Shown here piece by piece: positions 37,313 through 48,801 of a stretch of 64,000 nt of DNA. Source of the DNA: Agathobacter sp. (GTDB taxonomy: Bacteria > Bacillota > Clostridia > Lachnospirales > Lachnospiraceae). The notes beneath the pieces are model-generated. The model was not told the origin of the DNA and searched no databases. It worked only from the letters and a program-made list of their open reading frames with translations. Position 1 is the first letter of the stretch. Each line of letters begins with the position of its first letter. The stretch covers positions 1 through 64,000 of the forward strand of contig JALFLB010000014.1 in the NCBI GenBank assembly GCA_022775045.1, given 5' to 3'. Made by a program: the position numbers and the translations under genes.

Positions 37313-37531
37313 TCGCCGATCCTTTAGCAATCGTTCAAATACTTCCTCTTCTGACATAACCCGAAGATCCGGCTCCTTCTTATTCAGCATATCGTATGTC
37401 TTATGCTCATTAATATATAAGGAATTTGTATTCTCCTTATACTCCACATCCGAAATATCCTGTGTATTCCTTGTGCGGTCATCATCTGTAAACGCCTTCT
37501 GCAATCCTTCTACAAGATCTCTTCTATCCAT
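37310..37531 (-). CDS. 73-residue acidic/basic protein of unknown function
   Basis: I recognise no family. The product starts MDRRDLVEGLQKAF, has a central polar stretch (DDDRTRNTQDISDVEYKEN) and ends in a charged helix EEEVFERLLKDRR. No membrane segment or cysteine is present. The ATG at 37531 has GGGGAGAG 5 bases upstream, while an in-frame ATG at 37546 does not. It has its own strong promoter and terminator, which argues that it is a real monocistronic gene. Confidence 0.7.
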   Translation of the reverse strand: MDRRDLVEGLQKAFTDDDRTRNTQDISDVEYKENTNSLYINEHKTYDMLNKKEPDLRVMSEEEVFERLLKDRR

Positions 37532-37577
37532 ATATTCTCTCCCCATGCAACGTCTTCTGCCCCTTATGGCTATCTCA

Positions 37578-37606
37578 ATTATATCATGAGAAACCGTTCA
37601 TCACAA
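37578..37606 (-). promoter_or_regulatory. promoter of the 73-residue gene
   Basis: TTGTGA (37601-37606) and a perfect TATAAT (37578-37583) are 17 bases apart, 46 bases before the start. Confidence 0.65.
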
Positions 37607-37618
37607 TCTTTTCTTTTG

Positions 37619-38062
37619 TCAAATCTTATACATAGCACATAGCTTATTGTACTCACTGTTAATCTCCTGAATAGTATCCTTGTCTCCATCCAGATTATCA
37701 GGATGATAAATCTTAATCAAATCCTTATAGCGCTTCTTAATTGACTGTTTGCTGCCAACCCCGGAAAAGAACATATCTCCCTTCACAATGTTATCGGCCG
37801 GCGGCTGATTCTGCGCATTCGTATTATGTGCAGAAAAATCACTCACCTTCTGATAAAACGCCTTCTGCTTTTGGACATGTTCCTTCTCAGTGGCCAGCTT
37901 CAGCAGCTCCTCCTCCAAAATCTTAAATTTCATATCAAAAAGCTTCTGCTGCTGCTCTAACCGTCGATCTTCAATCTCTACTCTTCTATGAAAATCACGT
38001 CGTTCCTGTTCTAAAATCCGCCGTTCCTCTTCCAATGCTTTGCGTTCATTCTCAAGCGTCAT
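37619..38062 (-). CDS. coiled-coil protein with a C-terminal J domain
   Basis: A 147-residue protein. Residues about 1-75 are a long Glu/Arg/Lys/Gln-rich heptad-like helix (EEERRILEQERRDFHRR), so a coiled coil. Residues about 105-147 are a J domain (IKKRYKDLIKIYHPDNLDGD) with the HPD tripeptide needed to stimulate DnaK ATPase. It ends before helix IV and lacks the Gly/Phe and zinc regions, so it is a J-domain-only (class C-like) co-chaperone. The ATG at 38062 follows AGGAAG; a TTG 13 codons upstream is less likely. It lies just downstream of the dnaJ terminator. Confidence 0.82.
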   Translation of the reverse strand: MTLENERKALEEERRILEQERRDFHRRVEIEDRRLEQQQKLFDMKFKILEEELLKLATEKEHVQKQKAFYQKVSDFSAHNTNAQNQPPADNIVKGDMFFSGVGSKQSIKKRYKDLIKIYHPDNLDGDKDTIQEINSEYNKLCAMYKI

Positions 38063-38164
38063 CGCACACACTTCCTCGTACTTTACCAGATATGGACCCA
38101 AAATCTAAACTACTAGGCACATAATACAATATTTTGAGGTAGAAATCCATAGGCGATTTGCACT

Positions 38165-38193
38165 AAAAAAGACCTGTATTGCCTACAGGTCTT
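38165..38193 (-). terminator. terminator of the hrcA-grpE-dnaK-dnaJ operon
   Basis: AAGACCTGTA and TACAGGTCTT (38184-38193, 38169-38178) form a 10-bp stem with a 5-base loop, followed by TTTTTTAG on the minus strand, 20 bases after the dnaJ stop. Confidence 0.9.
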
Positions 38194-38212
38194 ATCCATT
38201 TAGCAGCCTCTT

Positions 38213-39379
38213 TTAATGTTCATCAAAGGATTCCTTAATTTTATCCATAAAGCCTTTTTTCTTTTCTTTTGTAGTCTGTGCACCACCTTCTTTTGAAAGG
38301 GTTCCTCCCGTCAGTTCATCAAATTTGCGAAGTTCTTCTTTCGCTTCCTTGCTGAGTCCTGTCGGTGTTGAAACAACAAGTGTCACATAATGGTCTCCAC
38401 GCACAGCCTTATTCCGAATCGACGGAACACCCTTGCCTTTCAGACGAATTCTCGTTCCTGTCTGTGTTCCCGGTGCGACCGTGTATATGATGTCCCCATC
38501 AACCGTTTTAATGCGAATATCTCCACCAAGTGCAGCAATCGCAAAGGAAATTGAAGCGTTGGAGAATATATTCATATCCTGACGCTCAAACTGTGGGCTT
38601 CTGGATACGATTACTTCAACCAGAAGATCTCCCCTCGGTCCTCCGTTTGTTCCCGGCTCACCATAATCTCTTACCCTCACGCATTGTCCATTATCGATAC
38701 CAGCCGGGATATCTACCGTCTTGCGAATTCTTTTTGCAATATATCCATTCCCATGACAATTCGGGCATTTTTCCCGTACCACTTTACCGCTTCCCCCACA
38801 ATCCGGACATGTCTGTACATTCTGCATCATGCCAAACAAAGACTGCTGGGAATACACAACTTTTCCTTTTCCGCCACATTTGCTACAGGTTTCCGGTGAT
38901 GTGCCGGGCTTTGCTCCTGTTCCGTGGCAGGCTCCACATTCTTCTTTATAAGCAAATTCCAATTCCTTGGAACATCCATGAATTGCCTCATCAAATGTAA
39001 TCCGTACACTGAGACGAACATTTGCTCCCTTGGAAGGCCCGTTACTAGTTCCTCTTCTAGACCCACCACCGAAGAAATCGCCAAAAATATCGCCGAAAAT
39101 GTCGCCCATATCCATACCGGAGAAGTCAAATCCGCCACCACCGGCACTTCCATCAAATGCAGCATGACCAAACTGATCATACTGACGCCTCTTGTCCGGA
39201 TCGCTCAGAACAGCATAGGCTTCCTGAGCTTCTTTGAACTTTTCCTCACACTCCTTATCCCCCGGATGCATATCCGGATGATACTTCTTGGCGGTTGTAC
39301 GGAACGCTTTCTTTATCTCATCCTCAGTTGCGGTCTTAGAGACTCCTAAGACCTCGTAATAATCTCTTTTCTCTGCCAT
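38213..39379 (-). CDS. dnaJ: chaperone DnaJ (class A J protein)
   Basis: Hands unfolded proteins to DnaK and stimulates its ATPase. The 388-residue protein has the J domain with HPD at 34-36, a Gly/Phe-rich linker ([13 protein letters not shown]), four zinc-binding CxxCxGxG repeats ([36 protein letters not shown]) and the C-terminal peptide-binding domains. It is the last gene of the HrcA-controlled operon, separated from dnaK by a strong mRNA hairpin. Confidence 0.98.
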   Translation of the reverse strand: MAEKRDYYEVLGVSKTATEDEIKKAFRTTAKKYHPDMHPGDKECEEKFKEAQEAYAVLSDPDKRRQYDQFGHAAFDGSAGGGGFDFSGMDMGDIFGDIFGDFFGGGSRRGTSNGPSKGANVRLSVRITFDEAIHGCSKELEFAYKEECGACHGTGAKPGTSPETCSKCGGKGKVVYSQQSLFGMMQNVQTCPDCGGSGKVVREKCPNCHGNGYIAKRIRKTVDIPAGIDNGQCVRVRDYGEPGTNGGPRGDLLVEVIVSRSPQFERQDMNIFSNASISFAIAALGGDIRIKTVDGDIIYTVAPGTQTGTRIRLKGKGVPSIRNKAVRGDHYVTLVVSTPTGLSKEAKEELRKFDELTGGTLSKEGGAQTTKEKKKGFMDKIKESFDEH

Positions 39380-39403
39380 AATTTTATTCCCTATTCACGC
39401 ATA

Positions 39404-39428
39404 GGGTTTCCGGGAATCCCGGAAACCC
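39404..39428 (-). promoter_or_regulatory. mRNA hairpin between dnaK and dnaJ
   Basis: GGGTTTCCGGG and CCCGGAAACCC form a perfect 11-bp stem with a 3-base loop in the 66-base gap. No T-run follows, so it is not an intrinsic terminator. It could protect the dnaK transcript 3' end or reduce dnaJ expression; that role is inferred. Confidence 0.6.
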
Positions 39429-39445
39429 CATACACTACATTATTA

Positions 39446-41353
<1,908 letters not shown>

Positions 41354-41397
41354 CTACAAAATATCATAAATTGAAATTGTAAACATTATATATTTTA

Positions 41398-41416
41398 CCG
41401 TTCCTTAACGGAACGG
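41398..41416 (-). promoter_or_regulatory. small mRNA hairpin between grpE and dnaK
   Basis: CCGTTCC and GGAACGG form a 7-bp stem with a 5-base loop just after the grpE stop. No T-run follows. It may be a processing or stabilising element of the operon mRNA. Confidence 0.45.
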
Positions 41417-41428
41417 GAAAATGCATTT

Positions 41429-42121
41429 CTATTCGCTGACAACAGCCACCATACTGTGACGAACCACGGTATCCTTATACATATAGCCCTTCTGAAGCTC
41501 CTGAGCCACCGTTCCCGGCTCATATTCCTCACTCTCGACCTGCATCACTGCATTGTGAAGTTCCGGGTTGAATTCTTCGCCCACTGCCTCGATTGGTTTT
41601 ACTCCAATCGAATCAAATTCCTTCATCAGCTGCTTATAAACCTTATCCATACCTGTCACAAATGCATCATCCTTTTGTTCTTCCGGCACTCCTGCAAGTC
41701 CTCTCTCAAAGTTATCCACAATCGGAAGTACTTTCTCAATAATTGTCCGTGCACCCATATCAAACATTTGGGATTTTTCTTTCTCAGTACGCTTACGAAA
41801 ATTATCAAATTCCGCCATCTGACGCCTCAGACGATCATTTAAATCTTCAATCTGTTCGTCCTTTTTATCTTTCTTCTTTTTCTTTCCAAAGATACCATCC
41901 TTTTTTTCCTTGTCTTTGGAATCTGCTGCCTGTTCTTTTGCTTCCTCTCCGGCTTCTTCTTGATCTTGGGATTCATCCGGTGTCTCTTCGACTGCCTCAT
42001 CCTCTGCCGGTGCTTCCGCAACACTTTCTTCAGAAGTCTCTGCCTGATTTTCTTCCACTGCTTCTGTCTTTTCTACTACTTCTTCTTTAAGCTCGACATC
42101 CTTTTCCTTTGTCTCTGCCAT
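41429..42121 (-). CDS. grpE: nucleotide exchange factor GrpE
   Basis: Releases ADP from DnaK. From the ATG at 42121 (AGGTGG upstream) it has 230 residues. The first about 90 are an unusually long, very acidic Glu/Ala/Lys-rich stretch that is probably disordered; residues about 90-230 are the GrpE coiled coil and beta domain (NFRKRTEKEKSQM, VLPIVDNFERGL, ELHNAVMQVESEEYEPGTV). A GTG 8 codons upstream overlaps hrcA and is rejected. Confidence 0.96.
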   Translation of the reverse strand: MAETKEKDVELKEEVVEKTEAVEENQAETSEESVAEAPAEDEAVEETPDESQDQEEAGEEAKEQAADSKDKEKKDGIFGKKKKKDKKDEQIEDLNDRLRRQMAEFDNFRKRTEKEKSQMFDMGARTIIEKVLPIVDNFERGLAGVPEEQKDDAFVTGMDKVYKQLMKEFDSIGVKPIEAVGEEFNPELHNAVMQVESEEYEPGTVAQELQKGYMYKDTVVRHSMVAVVSE

Positions 42122-42134
42122 GTCTACCACCTTT

Positions 42135-43196
42135 CTAGGAATCACCTTTTGGTTTATCGAATATGCCGTCCAGCTGGGACTTCAAATTCTTCAGGTTATC
42201 CACTACATTTTCGTAATCCATACGCTTTGGTCCAACGATTCCAATCGTTCCCTTCACGCCCTCCCCCAGATCATATGTTGCAGTGACAACACTACAATCT
42301 TTCAATGTCTGTACCGGGGTTTCATTTCCTATATAAACCTGAATCCCATTTCCTTTGCTTTCATCATCAGAAAGAGATTCTGTTACAAGGTTCAACAACT
42401 CATCCTTCTCCTCAAAGGTGGAGAGAAGGTTGGCCGCATTTTCAGAATCCGACAATTCCGGATACTTTAAAATGTTGGTTGCTCCACTTGTATAAATCTG
42501 AAGATCTTCATTCTCGGAAAGTGTCTGTGCCAATGTATCCAGCACATCACTTACAATGGTACTGTGAATACCTGCCTGCTCCTTTAACTTGGAAATTGTT
42601 CCAAGATTTATCTCCTGCAATGAAAGACCATTCAGTGCAGTGTTCAGCAGGATATTCAGCTTTAACAATGTTTCATTGTCCAACTGCTCCGACACATTGA
42701 TCATCTGATTTTTCACCATATTACTGTTCATGACAATTACTGCAAGAATATGTTCATCATCAACATTAGACAGCTGAATAAACTTCACCTTGTTGGTGCT
42801 GTAGGCCGGTGTTGATACAAGCGTTGCATAATTTGTATTATTTGCAAGCATCTTGGCAACCTGCTTTAGTACCTGTTCCATCTTCTGTGTTTTCTCAATG
42901 ACAAAGTCTTTCATCTCCTTCACTTCACGGTTCTTCTCCTGCATCAAATGATCCACATAGAACCGATAGCCTTTGTCGGAAGGAATTCGTCCTGCAGAAG
43001 TATGCGGCTGTACGATATAACCCAGTTCCTCCAAATCGGACATCTCGTTGCGAATGGTCGCAGAACTCAAATTTAAATCCGTATACTTGGAAATTGTACG
43101 GGAACCAACCGGCTCACCAGTCGCCAAGTAATTTTGAATGATTGCATCCAAGATCTTAACTTTTCTCTCATCTAACTCTACATTCTCGTTTTCCAT
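42135..43196 (-). CDS. hrcA: heat-inducible transcription repressor HrcA
   Basis: Binds CIRCE and represses the dnaK operon, with GroE as the usual folding modulator. The 353-residue protein has an N-terminal winged helix (PVGSRTISKYTDLNLSSATIRNEMSDLEE), a GAF-like dimer domain and the C-terminal GIVGPKRMDYENVV. AGGAG precedes the start. It is the first gene of the operon and autoregulated through the CIRCE in its own leader. Confidence 0.98.
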   Translation of the reverse strand: MENENVELDERKVKILDAIIQNYLATGEPVGSRTISKYTDLNLSSATIRNEMSDLEELGYIVQPHTSAGRIPSDKGYRFYVDHLMQEKNREVKEMKDFVIEKTQKMEQVLKQVAKMLANNTNYATLVSTPAYSTNKVKFIQLSNVDDEHILAVIVMNSNMVKNQMINVSEQLDNETLLKLNILLNTALNGLSLQEINLGTISKLKEQAGIHSTIVSDVLDTLAQTLSENEDLQIYTSGATNILKYPELSDSENAANLLSTFEEKDELLNLVTESLSDDESKGNGIQVYIGNETPVQTLKDCSVVTATYDLGEGVKGTIGIVGPKRMDYENVVDNLKNLKSQLDGIFDKPKGDS

Positions 43197-43242
43197 TCAT
43201 ACACTCCTGTCGAAATGCATCTCCGATGCCTCTCTGTTACTG

Positions 43243-43269
43243 TTAGCACTCGTTTACTTGGAGTGCTAA
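43243..43269 (-). promoter_or_regulatory. CIRCE operator (HrcA binding site)
   Basis: A perfect CIRCE: TTAGCACTC, nine bases, GAGTGCTAA. It lies between the -10 box and the hrcA start, in the 5' untranslated region, where HrcA would block transcription at normal temperature. Confidence 0.97.
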
Positions 43270-43284
43270 TATCGTTCTGCTATT

Positions 43285-43313
43285 AAAATAGCACCTTGGC
43301 GTTATGTTGTCAA
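43285..43313 (-). promoter_or_regulatory. promoter of the hrcA-grpE-dnaK-dnaJ operon
   Basis: Perfect TTGACA (43308-43313) and TATTTT (43285-43290) are 17 bases apart, directly upstream of CIRCE: a sigma-A heat-shock promoter. Confidence 0.78.
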
Positions 43314-43330
43314 CACCTTGGTGCTATTTT
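43285..43330. promoter_or_regulatory. palindrome enclosing the hrcA promoter
   Basis: AAAATAGCACC (43285-43295) and GGTGCTATTTT (43320-43330) are perfect 11-base inverted arms 24 bases apart. One arm covers the -10 box, the other abuts the -35 box, and GTTGACAAC between them is itself palindromic. It may be a second operator, or on RNA a long-loop terminator for hemW, since TTTTAATAG follows on the minus strand. Confidence 0.55.
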
Positions 43331-43376
43331 ATATTTTTTTTATGATTTCATACAAGGATCACCATTCAGAAACTTC

Positions 43377-44627
43377 TTATAGCAAAAACTTCGACATTAC
43401 ATAATTTCCCAGATCCATTCCTCTATCTGTCAGTGCAATCCTTCCTCCCATCGTGACAATAAGTTCCTGCTTCTTGAGCTTGTCCAGTACCTCGAGATAT
43501 ACCGCCTCAATCGGTACGCCAAAATTGCGTTCAAAATCAGCGCGAGTTACACCTTCATTCATACGCAATCCGAGAAACATAAATTCTTCCATCTGCGACT
43601 TGCGGCTTACAACCTCCGCTGACACATGCAGATTACTTCCAAACCATTCTCCCTGCGGCTGTTCCATCCCCTCCTCCGGAGCAAAATCCTCCGGCGGCAG
43701 AAACTGAAGCTTTTTGCAGAGATCCATGTACTCGTACAGCTCACGCGTGTTGGAATAACGCACATTTTCCACCAGTGATGCTGCACCGAGTCCAAGTCCA
43801 AGATAATTTTCTCTTGTCCAGTAACCAATATTATGCCTGCAGGCAAATCCCGGCTTTGCGAAATTTGAAATCTCATACTGTTCATATCCTGCTGACTTTA
43901 GTATGTCCTGGGTTGCTTTTGTAATGCGGTAGCTCTCATCCTCATCCGGCAGAATCTCCGTATGAATACCGGCCTGCTGCGCAACTGCATCAAACTTATA
44001 ACGTTCATAAAACGGGGTTCCCTTCTCTATAATCAGAGAATATGCCGAAATATGCTCCGGCTTCAAACGCACTACCTGCTGCAGGGTTCGAAGAAATTTT
44101 TCCAAAGTCTGATAAGGCAGACCACTGATCAGATCAATATTGATATTGGAAAAGCCACCATTTCTCGCAAGTTCATAAGTCTTTAAAAACTGTTCATAGG
44201 TATGAATCCGTCCCAGAATCTTAAGTTCCTCATTATCTGCCGACTGAAGCCCGATTGACAACCGGTTGATTCCCGCCTGCTGATAAGCTTTCAGCTTTGC
44301 AGCTGTAACCGTTCCAGGATTACACTCGATGGTAATTTCCGCATCCTTAGTTACATGAAAACTCTGGTAAACCTGATCCAGCACTGCTGTCATAAGCTCC
44401 GGCTCCAGCCAGCTTGGGGTCCCTCCGCCGATATAGATTGTTGGAACAATATACGCTCCCATCTGTTCTCCATAAAAACGGATTTCCTGCAGCAGTGCAT
44501 GGATATACTGTGTCTGCGTCTTAGAATCCCCCGGAAAAGAAAGGAAATCACAATAATCGCATTTTTTCACACAAAATGGAGTGTGAATATATAATTCCAG
44601 ATTTCTGTTCCTCATGATTGATATCAT
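43377..44627 (-). CDS. hemW: radical SAM heme chaperone HemW
   Basis: A coproporphyrinogen-oxidase-like radical SAM protein; HemW binds heme and delivers it rather than acting as HemN. The 416-residue protein has the CxxxCxxC motif in FCVKKCDYCDF (Cys19, 23, 26), the family GGGTPSWL and a C-terminal HemN domain. The cysteine preceding the cluster that marks true HemN is absent. The start at 44627 is favoured by GAGG at 11 bases; an ATG four codons later lacks one. It lies 6 bases after lepA, as in Bacillus. Confidence 0.94.
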   Translation of the reverse strand: MISIMRNRNLELYIHTPFCVKKCDYCDFLSFPGDSKTQTQYIHALLQEIRFYGEQMGAYIVPTIYIGGGTPSWLEPELMTAVLDQVYQSFHVTKDAEITIECNPGTVTAAKLKAYQQAGINRLSIGLQSADNEELKILGRIHTYEQFLKTYELARNGGFSNINIDLISGLPYQTLEKFLRTLQQVVRLKPEHISAYSLIIEKGTPFYERYKFDAVAQQAGIHTEILPDEDESYRITKATQDILKSAGYEQYEISNFAKPGFACRHNIGYWTRENYLGLGLGAASLVENVRYSNTRELYEYMDLCKKLQFLPPEDFAPEEGMEQPQGEWFGSNLHVSAEVVSRKSQMEEFMFLGLRMNEGVTRADFERNFGVPIEAVYLEVLDKLKKQELIVTMGGRIALTDRGMDLGNYVMSKFLL

Positions 44628-44633
44628 TACTGT

Positions 44634-46445
44634 CTAATCCTCGTCCAGCTTTAACACACTCATAAATGCTTCCTGCGGCACCTCTACCGTTCCAATCTGG
44701 CGCATACGCTTCTTTCCTTCCTTCTGCTTCTCCAAAAGCTTCTTCTTACGGGAAATATCGCCGCCATAACATTTTGCAAGTACATCCTTCCGCATTGCCT
44801 TAACGGTTTCTCTTGCAATAATTTTACCGTTAACGGCAGCCTGAATCGGAATCTCAAACAAATGTCTTGGAATCTCCTGTTTTAAACGCTCACACATTCT
44901 GCGTCCTCTGTCATAAGCACTGTCTTTAAATACAATAAAGGACAATGCATCCACCATTTCCTTATTGATGAGGATGTCCAGCTTGACAAGTTCCGAACGG
45001 ACATACCCCTTCATTTCATAATCAAAGGAAGCATATCCCCGCGAACGCGACTTAAGTGCATCAAAAAAGTCATAAATAATCTCATTGAGCGGCAGATCAT
45101 ATTTGATGACTGCACGGGTTGCTTCTATATAATCCATACTGATGTAAATACCTCGGCGTTCCTGGCAAAGCTTCATGATTGCCCCGACATACTCGCTGGT
45201 CACCATAATTTCTGCGGAGACAAACGGTTCCTCCATATATTCAATCTCAGACGGATCCGGTAGATTCGAAGGATTCGTCAGATCAATCACTTCACCATTG
45301 GTCTTATGCACTTTATAGATAACGCCCGGTGCCGTCGTGACAAGATCCAGATTGAATTCTCTCTCCAGACGCTCCTGAATAATTTCCAGATGCAAAAGTC
45401 CTAAGAACCCACAGCGGAATCCAAATCCCAACGCCAGAGATGTTTCCGGCTCATATTGCAGAGATGCATCATTAATCTGAAGCTTCTCCAACGCATCCCG
45501 AAGATCGGGATATCTGGCACTGTCCGCAGGATAAAGACCACAGTACACCATCGGATTTACTTTCTTATATCCCGGTAACGGCTGGGCACAAGGACGATCC
45601 ACCTCCGTAACTGTATCACCCACACGCGTGTCACGCACATTCTTAATACTCGCCGCAATATAGCCAACCATCCCTGCGGAAAGCTCATCACAGGGAATAA
45701 ACTGTCCCGCTCCGAAATACCCGACCTCCGTAACCAGATCCTCTGCACCGGTTGCCATCATCCGGATCTTTGTTCCAACCTTTACCGTTCCTTCCTTGAT
45801 ACGGCAGAACACAATGACTCCTTTATAAGAATCATAGACAGCATCAAAAATAAGTGCCTTGAGTGGTGCGCTTGGATCTCCCTTCGGAGCTGGGATTCTC
45901 GTAACGATCTGCTCCAAAACCTCCTCAATATTAAGCCCGGTCTTTGCAGAAATACGCGGCGCGTCCATCGCCTCAATTCCGATTACATCCTCAATCTCCT
46001 GTGCAACCTCCTCCGGTCTTGCACTCGGCAAATCAATCTTATTGATAACCGGCAGCACATCCAGATCATGGTCCATGGCAAGATACACATTGGCCATTGT
46101 CTGCGCCTCCACTCCCTGCGCTGCATCCACAACAAGAATTGCGCCGTCACACGCCGCAAGACTTCTCGAAACCTCATAGTTAAAATCCACGTGTCCCGGT
46201 GTATCAATCAAATTAAAGATATATTCTTCCCCGTCCTTCGCATTGTAAATAATGCGCACCGCCTGAGATTTAATGGTAATTCCACGCTCACGCTCCAAAT
46301 CCATATTATCGAGCACCTGTGCCTGCATCTCGCGGCTGGTCAATGTACCGGTTTTCTCAATGATACGATCTGCAAGCGTAGACTTGCCGTGATCAATATG
46401 GGCAATAATGCAAAAATTCCGAATTTTGCTCTGATCGACTGACAT
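44634..46445 (-). CDS. lepA: elongation factor 4 (LepA)
   Basis: Ribosome-bound GTPase implicated in back-translocation or in 30S assembly. The 603-residue protein has [14 protein letters not shown] (P-loop), [20 protein letters not shown], an EF-G-like domain set and the LepA-specific C-terminal domain ([21 protein letters not shown]). AAGGAAG precedes the start. It has a strong promoter and leads into hemW. Confidence 0.98.
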   Translation of the reverse strand: MSVDQSKIRNFCIIAHIDHGKSTLADRIIEKTGTLTSREMQAQVLDNMDLERERGITIKSQAVRIIYNAKDGEEYIFNLIDTPGHVDFNYEVSRSLAACDGAILVVDAAQGVEAQTMANVYLAMDHDLDVLPVINKIDLPSARPEEVAQEIEDVIGIEAMDAPRISAKTGLNIEEVLEQIVTRIPAPKGDPSAPLKALIFDAVYDSYKGVIVFCRIKEGTVKVGTKIRMMATGAEDLVTEVGYFGAGQFIPCDELSAGMVGYIAASIKNVRDTRVGDTVTEVDRPCAQPLPGYKKVNPMVYCGLYPADSARYPDLRDALEKLQINDASLQYEPETSLALGFGFRCGFLGLLHLEIIQERLEREFNLDLVTTAPGVIYKVHKTNGEVIDLTNPSNLPDPSEIEYMEEPFVSAEIMVTSEYVGAIMKLCQERRGIYISMDYIEATRAVIKYDLPLNEIIYDFFDALKSRSRGYASFDYEMKGYVRSELVKLDILINKEMVDALSFIVFKDSAYDRGRRMCERLKQEIPRHLFEIPIQAAVNGKIIARETVKAMRKDVLAKCYGGDISRKKKLLEKQKEGKKRMRQIGTVEVPQEAFMSVLKLDED

Positions 46446-46491
46446 AGTTTTCCTCTTCCTTTAAAACTGTTCCTTTTGCTGCTAAATATCT

Positions 46492-46520
46492 ATTATACGA
46501 AAATGTTATGTATTTTTCAA
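46492..46520 (-). promoter_or_regulatory. lepA promoter
   Basis: TTGAAA (46515-46520) and a perfect TATAAT (46492-46497) are 17 bases apart in the 80-base gap between add and lepA. No terminator for the nucleoside operon was recognised in that gap. Confidence 0.7.
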
Positions 46521-46525
46521 ATAAA

Positions 46526-47533
46526 TTATATTTGAAACAGAGACATCCACTTTTCCCACATCTGCTGCCGGACATCATCACTTGCAAAGCTTGATGCAAT
46601 TGAAGCCATATAGATTTTCTCACACATATCCTCCTTAAGCATACCTGCATCGACAAGACGCATATATTCATCTGTACACGTTGTACCGCTTACTGTACGG
46701 TTGTCGGTATTAATAGAAAGCGGAATCCCTGCCTCGTAAAACTCGGTAAAAGGGTATGCGTTAAAATCCGTAAGTGCCTTTGTCTGCAGGTTACTCGTCG
46801 GACAAAGCTCTACACCAACCTTCTTCTCTGCACAAAGCTTCTTCAGTTCCTCATTCCCCCGCATGGCAATCCCGTGTCCGATTCTTCGCGCTCCAAGTTC
46901 AACCGCCGTACGGATATTCTCTACGCTGCCACATTCCCCCGAATGGATGGTAAATGGCATTTCATAGCGCTTAGCCGTTGCAAATATTTCAGCAAAATCC
47001 GCCGTCGGATACGCTTTCTCATCGCCTGCCAGATCACAGGCAACCACACCATTTCCCAAAAACTCTCTGGCTTCTTTCAACATTGCAAGATTTGTATCCG
47101 CATCCAGATTCCGCATTGTACATACGATAATACCGGTAAGAATTCCAGTCTTCTCACGCGCTTTGGCAAGCCCTTCCTCCACACTTTCGATAACCTCCCG
47201 AACAGAAAGCCTCTGGCTGGTAGAAAAAGAAGGAGCAAACCGCACTTCAATATATGTTACGTGCTCCTTTGCCGCTTCCATAGCCAGATCCTCGGCGGCC
47301 GCACAAAGTCCCTCCTTCGTCTGCAGGCAACGAAGCGGCAGATCAAACTTCTCAAGATACTCTGAAAGACTGCTGCAGTCCTGAGGTGCAGTCAGCATCT
47401 GCGAAAGCTGCTCCGTTGTATACTCCTCCCCCAGTTCTTTCAAAAGCCGCTTCGTGAGCGATACACTCATGGAACCATCCAAATGACAGTGCAATTCAAT
47501 TTTTGGCATATTATATGCAATAAAATGATTCAT
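46526..47533 (-). CDS. add: adenosine deaminase
   Basis: Hydrolyses adenosine and deoxyadenosine to inosine and deoxyinosine. The 335-residue metal-dependent TIM barrel has the zinc ligands in HCHLDGSM, the catalytic HSGECGS, GARRIGHGIAM and NTDNRTVSGT. AAGGAG lies 5 bases before the start. It is the last gene of the udp-cdd-deoC-deoB-add run, 60 bases after deoB. An adenine or aminodeoxyfutalosine deaminase is possible but less likely in this salvage operon. Confidence 0.94.
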   Translation of the reverse strand: MNHFIAYNMPKIELHCHLDGSMSVSLTKRLLKELGEEYTTEQLSQMLTAPQDCSSLSEYLEKFDLPLRCLQTKEGLCAAAEDLAMEAAKEHVTYIEVRFAPSFSTSQRLSVREVIESVEEGLAKAREKTGILTGIIVCTMRNLDADTNLAMLKEAREFLGNGVVACDLAGDEKAYPTADFAEIFATAKRYEMPFTIHSGECGSVENIRTAVELGARRIGHGIAMRGNEELKKLCAEKKVGVELCPTSNLQTKALTDFNAYPFTEFYEAGIPLSINTDNRTVSGTTCTDEYMRLVDAGMLKEDMCEKIYMASIASSFASDDVRQQMWEKWMSLFQI

Positions 47534-47593
47534 GCGAACTCCTTTCTTTTTTGGTATTGTGAGTAACTTCCTACAATGACTTACACTATCAGT

Positions 47594-48790
47594 TCACATT
47601 ATAAGACTCTGTAAAATGGAATATCCGATAGTTCCCCCCGGCATATTTACTCCAAAATTATCTGCAATAGTTGCACCTATTACTGCAAATGTATCCACAT
47701 TCTCAAGTCTGCCTCCTTGTCTCATGGATGGGGAGTAAGCAAGAAACGGCACCTTCTCCCTTGTGTGATCCGTGCCAATATAGGTTGGATCATTGCCATG
47801 GTCGGCAGTAATGATCAGCAGATCCTTCTGGCCAAGCATTGGCAGCAATTCCCCAAGCTTAAGGTCAAATTTTTCAATTTCCTCACCATAACCAATTGGA
47901 TTTCTGCGATGTCCCCACAGTGCATCAAAATCCACCAGATTTGTGAAGCACAACCCCTGGAAATTCCGCTGTGCAATTTCGATTGTCTGATTCATTCCGT
48001 GGACACTGCTGTCGGAATGATTACTTTCCGTAATTCCCTCACCAGCAAAAATATCACTGATCTTGCCGACAGAAATCACATCATATCCTGCATCCTTTAA
48101 AGCATTCAGCGCAGTTGGTCCTGTCGGCTTAAGTGCATAATCCCTGCGATTTCCAGTCCGGACAAAGCTTCCCTTCTTACGTCCCACATATGGGCGTGCA
48201 ATAACACGGCCCACCCGCCACTCATCACGCATGGTAAGCTCCCTTGCGATCTCACAGTAGTGATAAAGCTGTTCCAGCCCCATCGTCTCCTCATTCCCGC
48301 AAATCTGCAGAACAGAATCCGCAGAGGTATAGACGATCAGCTTACCCTCATTAATTTCCTGCTCACCAAGCTCGTCCAGAATCACTGTCCCGCTCGCAGC
48401 TTTATTGCCTATCACTTTCCTCCCACAGCGCTTCTCCAACTCATCGATGAGTTTCTGCGGAAATCCATTTTGGGTGAAAGTGATAAAGGGCTTTGTAGTC
48501 TCAATGCCCATCATCTCCCAATGTCCGGTCATAGTATCCTTACCATTACTCGTCTCATTCATTGCCATATATCGGCCGGCGGGTAAATCTGCCGGTTTCA
48601 CCCCGTGAAGCTCCTTTAAATTTGCCATTCCGAGCCTTACGAGATTCGGGATCTCAAAGTGCTCAACTGTCTCAGCAATATGTCCAAGGGTATCCACCCC
48701 CTCATCTCCAAAACGCGCAGCATCAGCCATCGCACCAATTCCAAGAGAATCCAGAACAATTACAAATACTCTGTCAAATGGTCTATCCAT
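47594..48790 (-). CDS. deoB: phosphopentomutase
   Basis: Interconverts ribose or deoxyribose 1- and 5-phosphates. The 398-residue alkaline-phosphatase-superfamily protein has [11 protein letters not shown], the phospho-threonine loop [22 protein letters not shown] and the metal ligands in [18 protein letters not shown]. It connects the uridine phosphorylase product to deoC. It starts 11 bases after deoC. Confidence 0.97.
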   Translation of the reverse strand: MDRPFDRVFVIVLDSLGIGAMADAARFGDEGVDTLGHIAETVEHFEIPNLVRLGMANLKELHGVKPADLPAGRYMAMNETSNGKDTMTGHWEMMGIETTKPFITFTQNGFPQKLIDELEKRCGRKVIGNKAASGTVILDELGEQEINEGKLIVYTSADSVLQICGNEETMGLEQLYHYCEIARELTMRDEWRVGRVIARPYVGRKKGSFVRTGNRRDYALKPTGPTALNALKDAGYDVISVGKISDIFAGEGITESNHSDSSVHGMNQTIEIAQRNFQGLCFTNLVDFDALWGHRRNPIGYGEEIEKFDLKLGELLPMLGQKDLLIITADHGNDPTYIGTDHTREKVPFLAYSPSMRQGGRLENVDTFAVIGATIADNFGVNMPGGTIGYSILQSLIM

Positions 48791-48801
48791 ATTCTTCCCA
48801 C

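Noticed and set aside
38102-38164. Promoter for the J-domain gene
   Set aside because: TTGTAT with TAGATT at 16 bases is possible but weak; not separable from chance.
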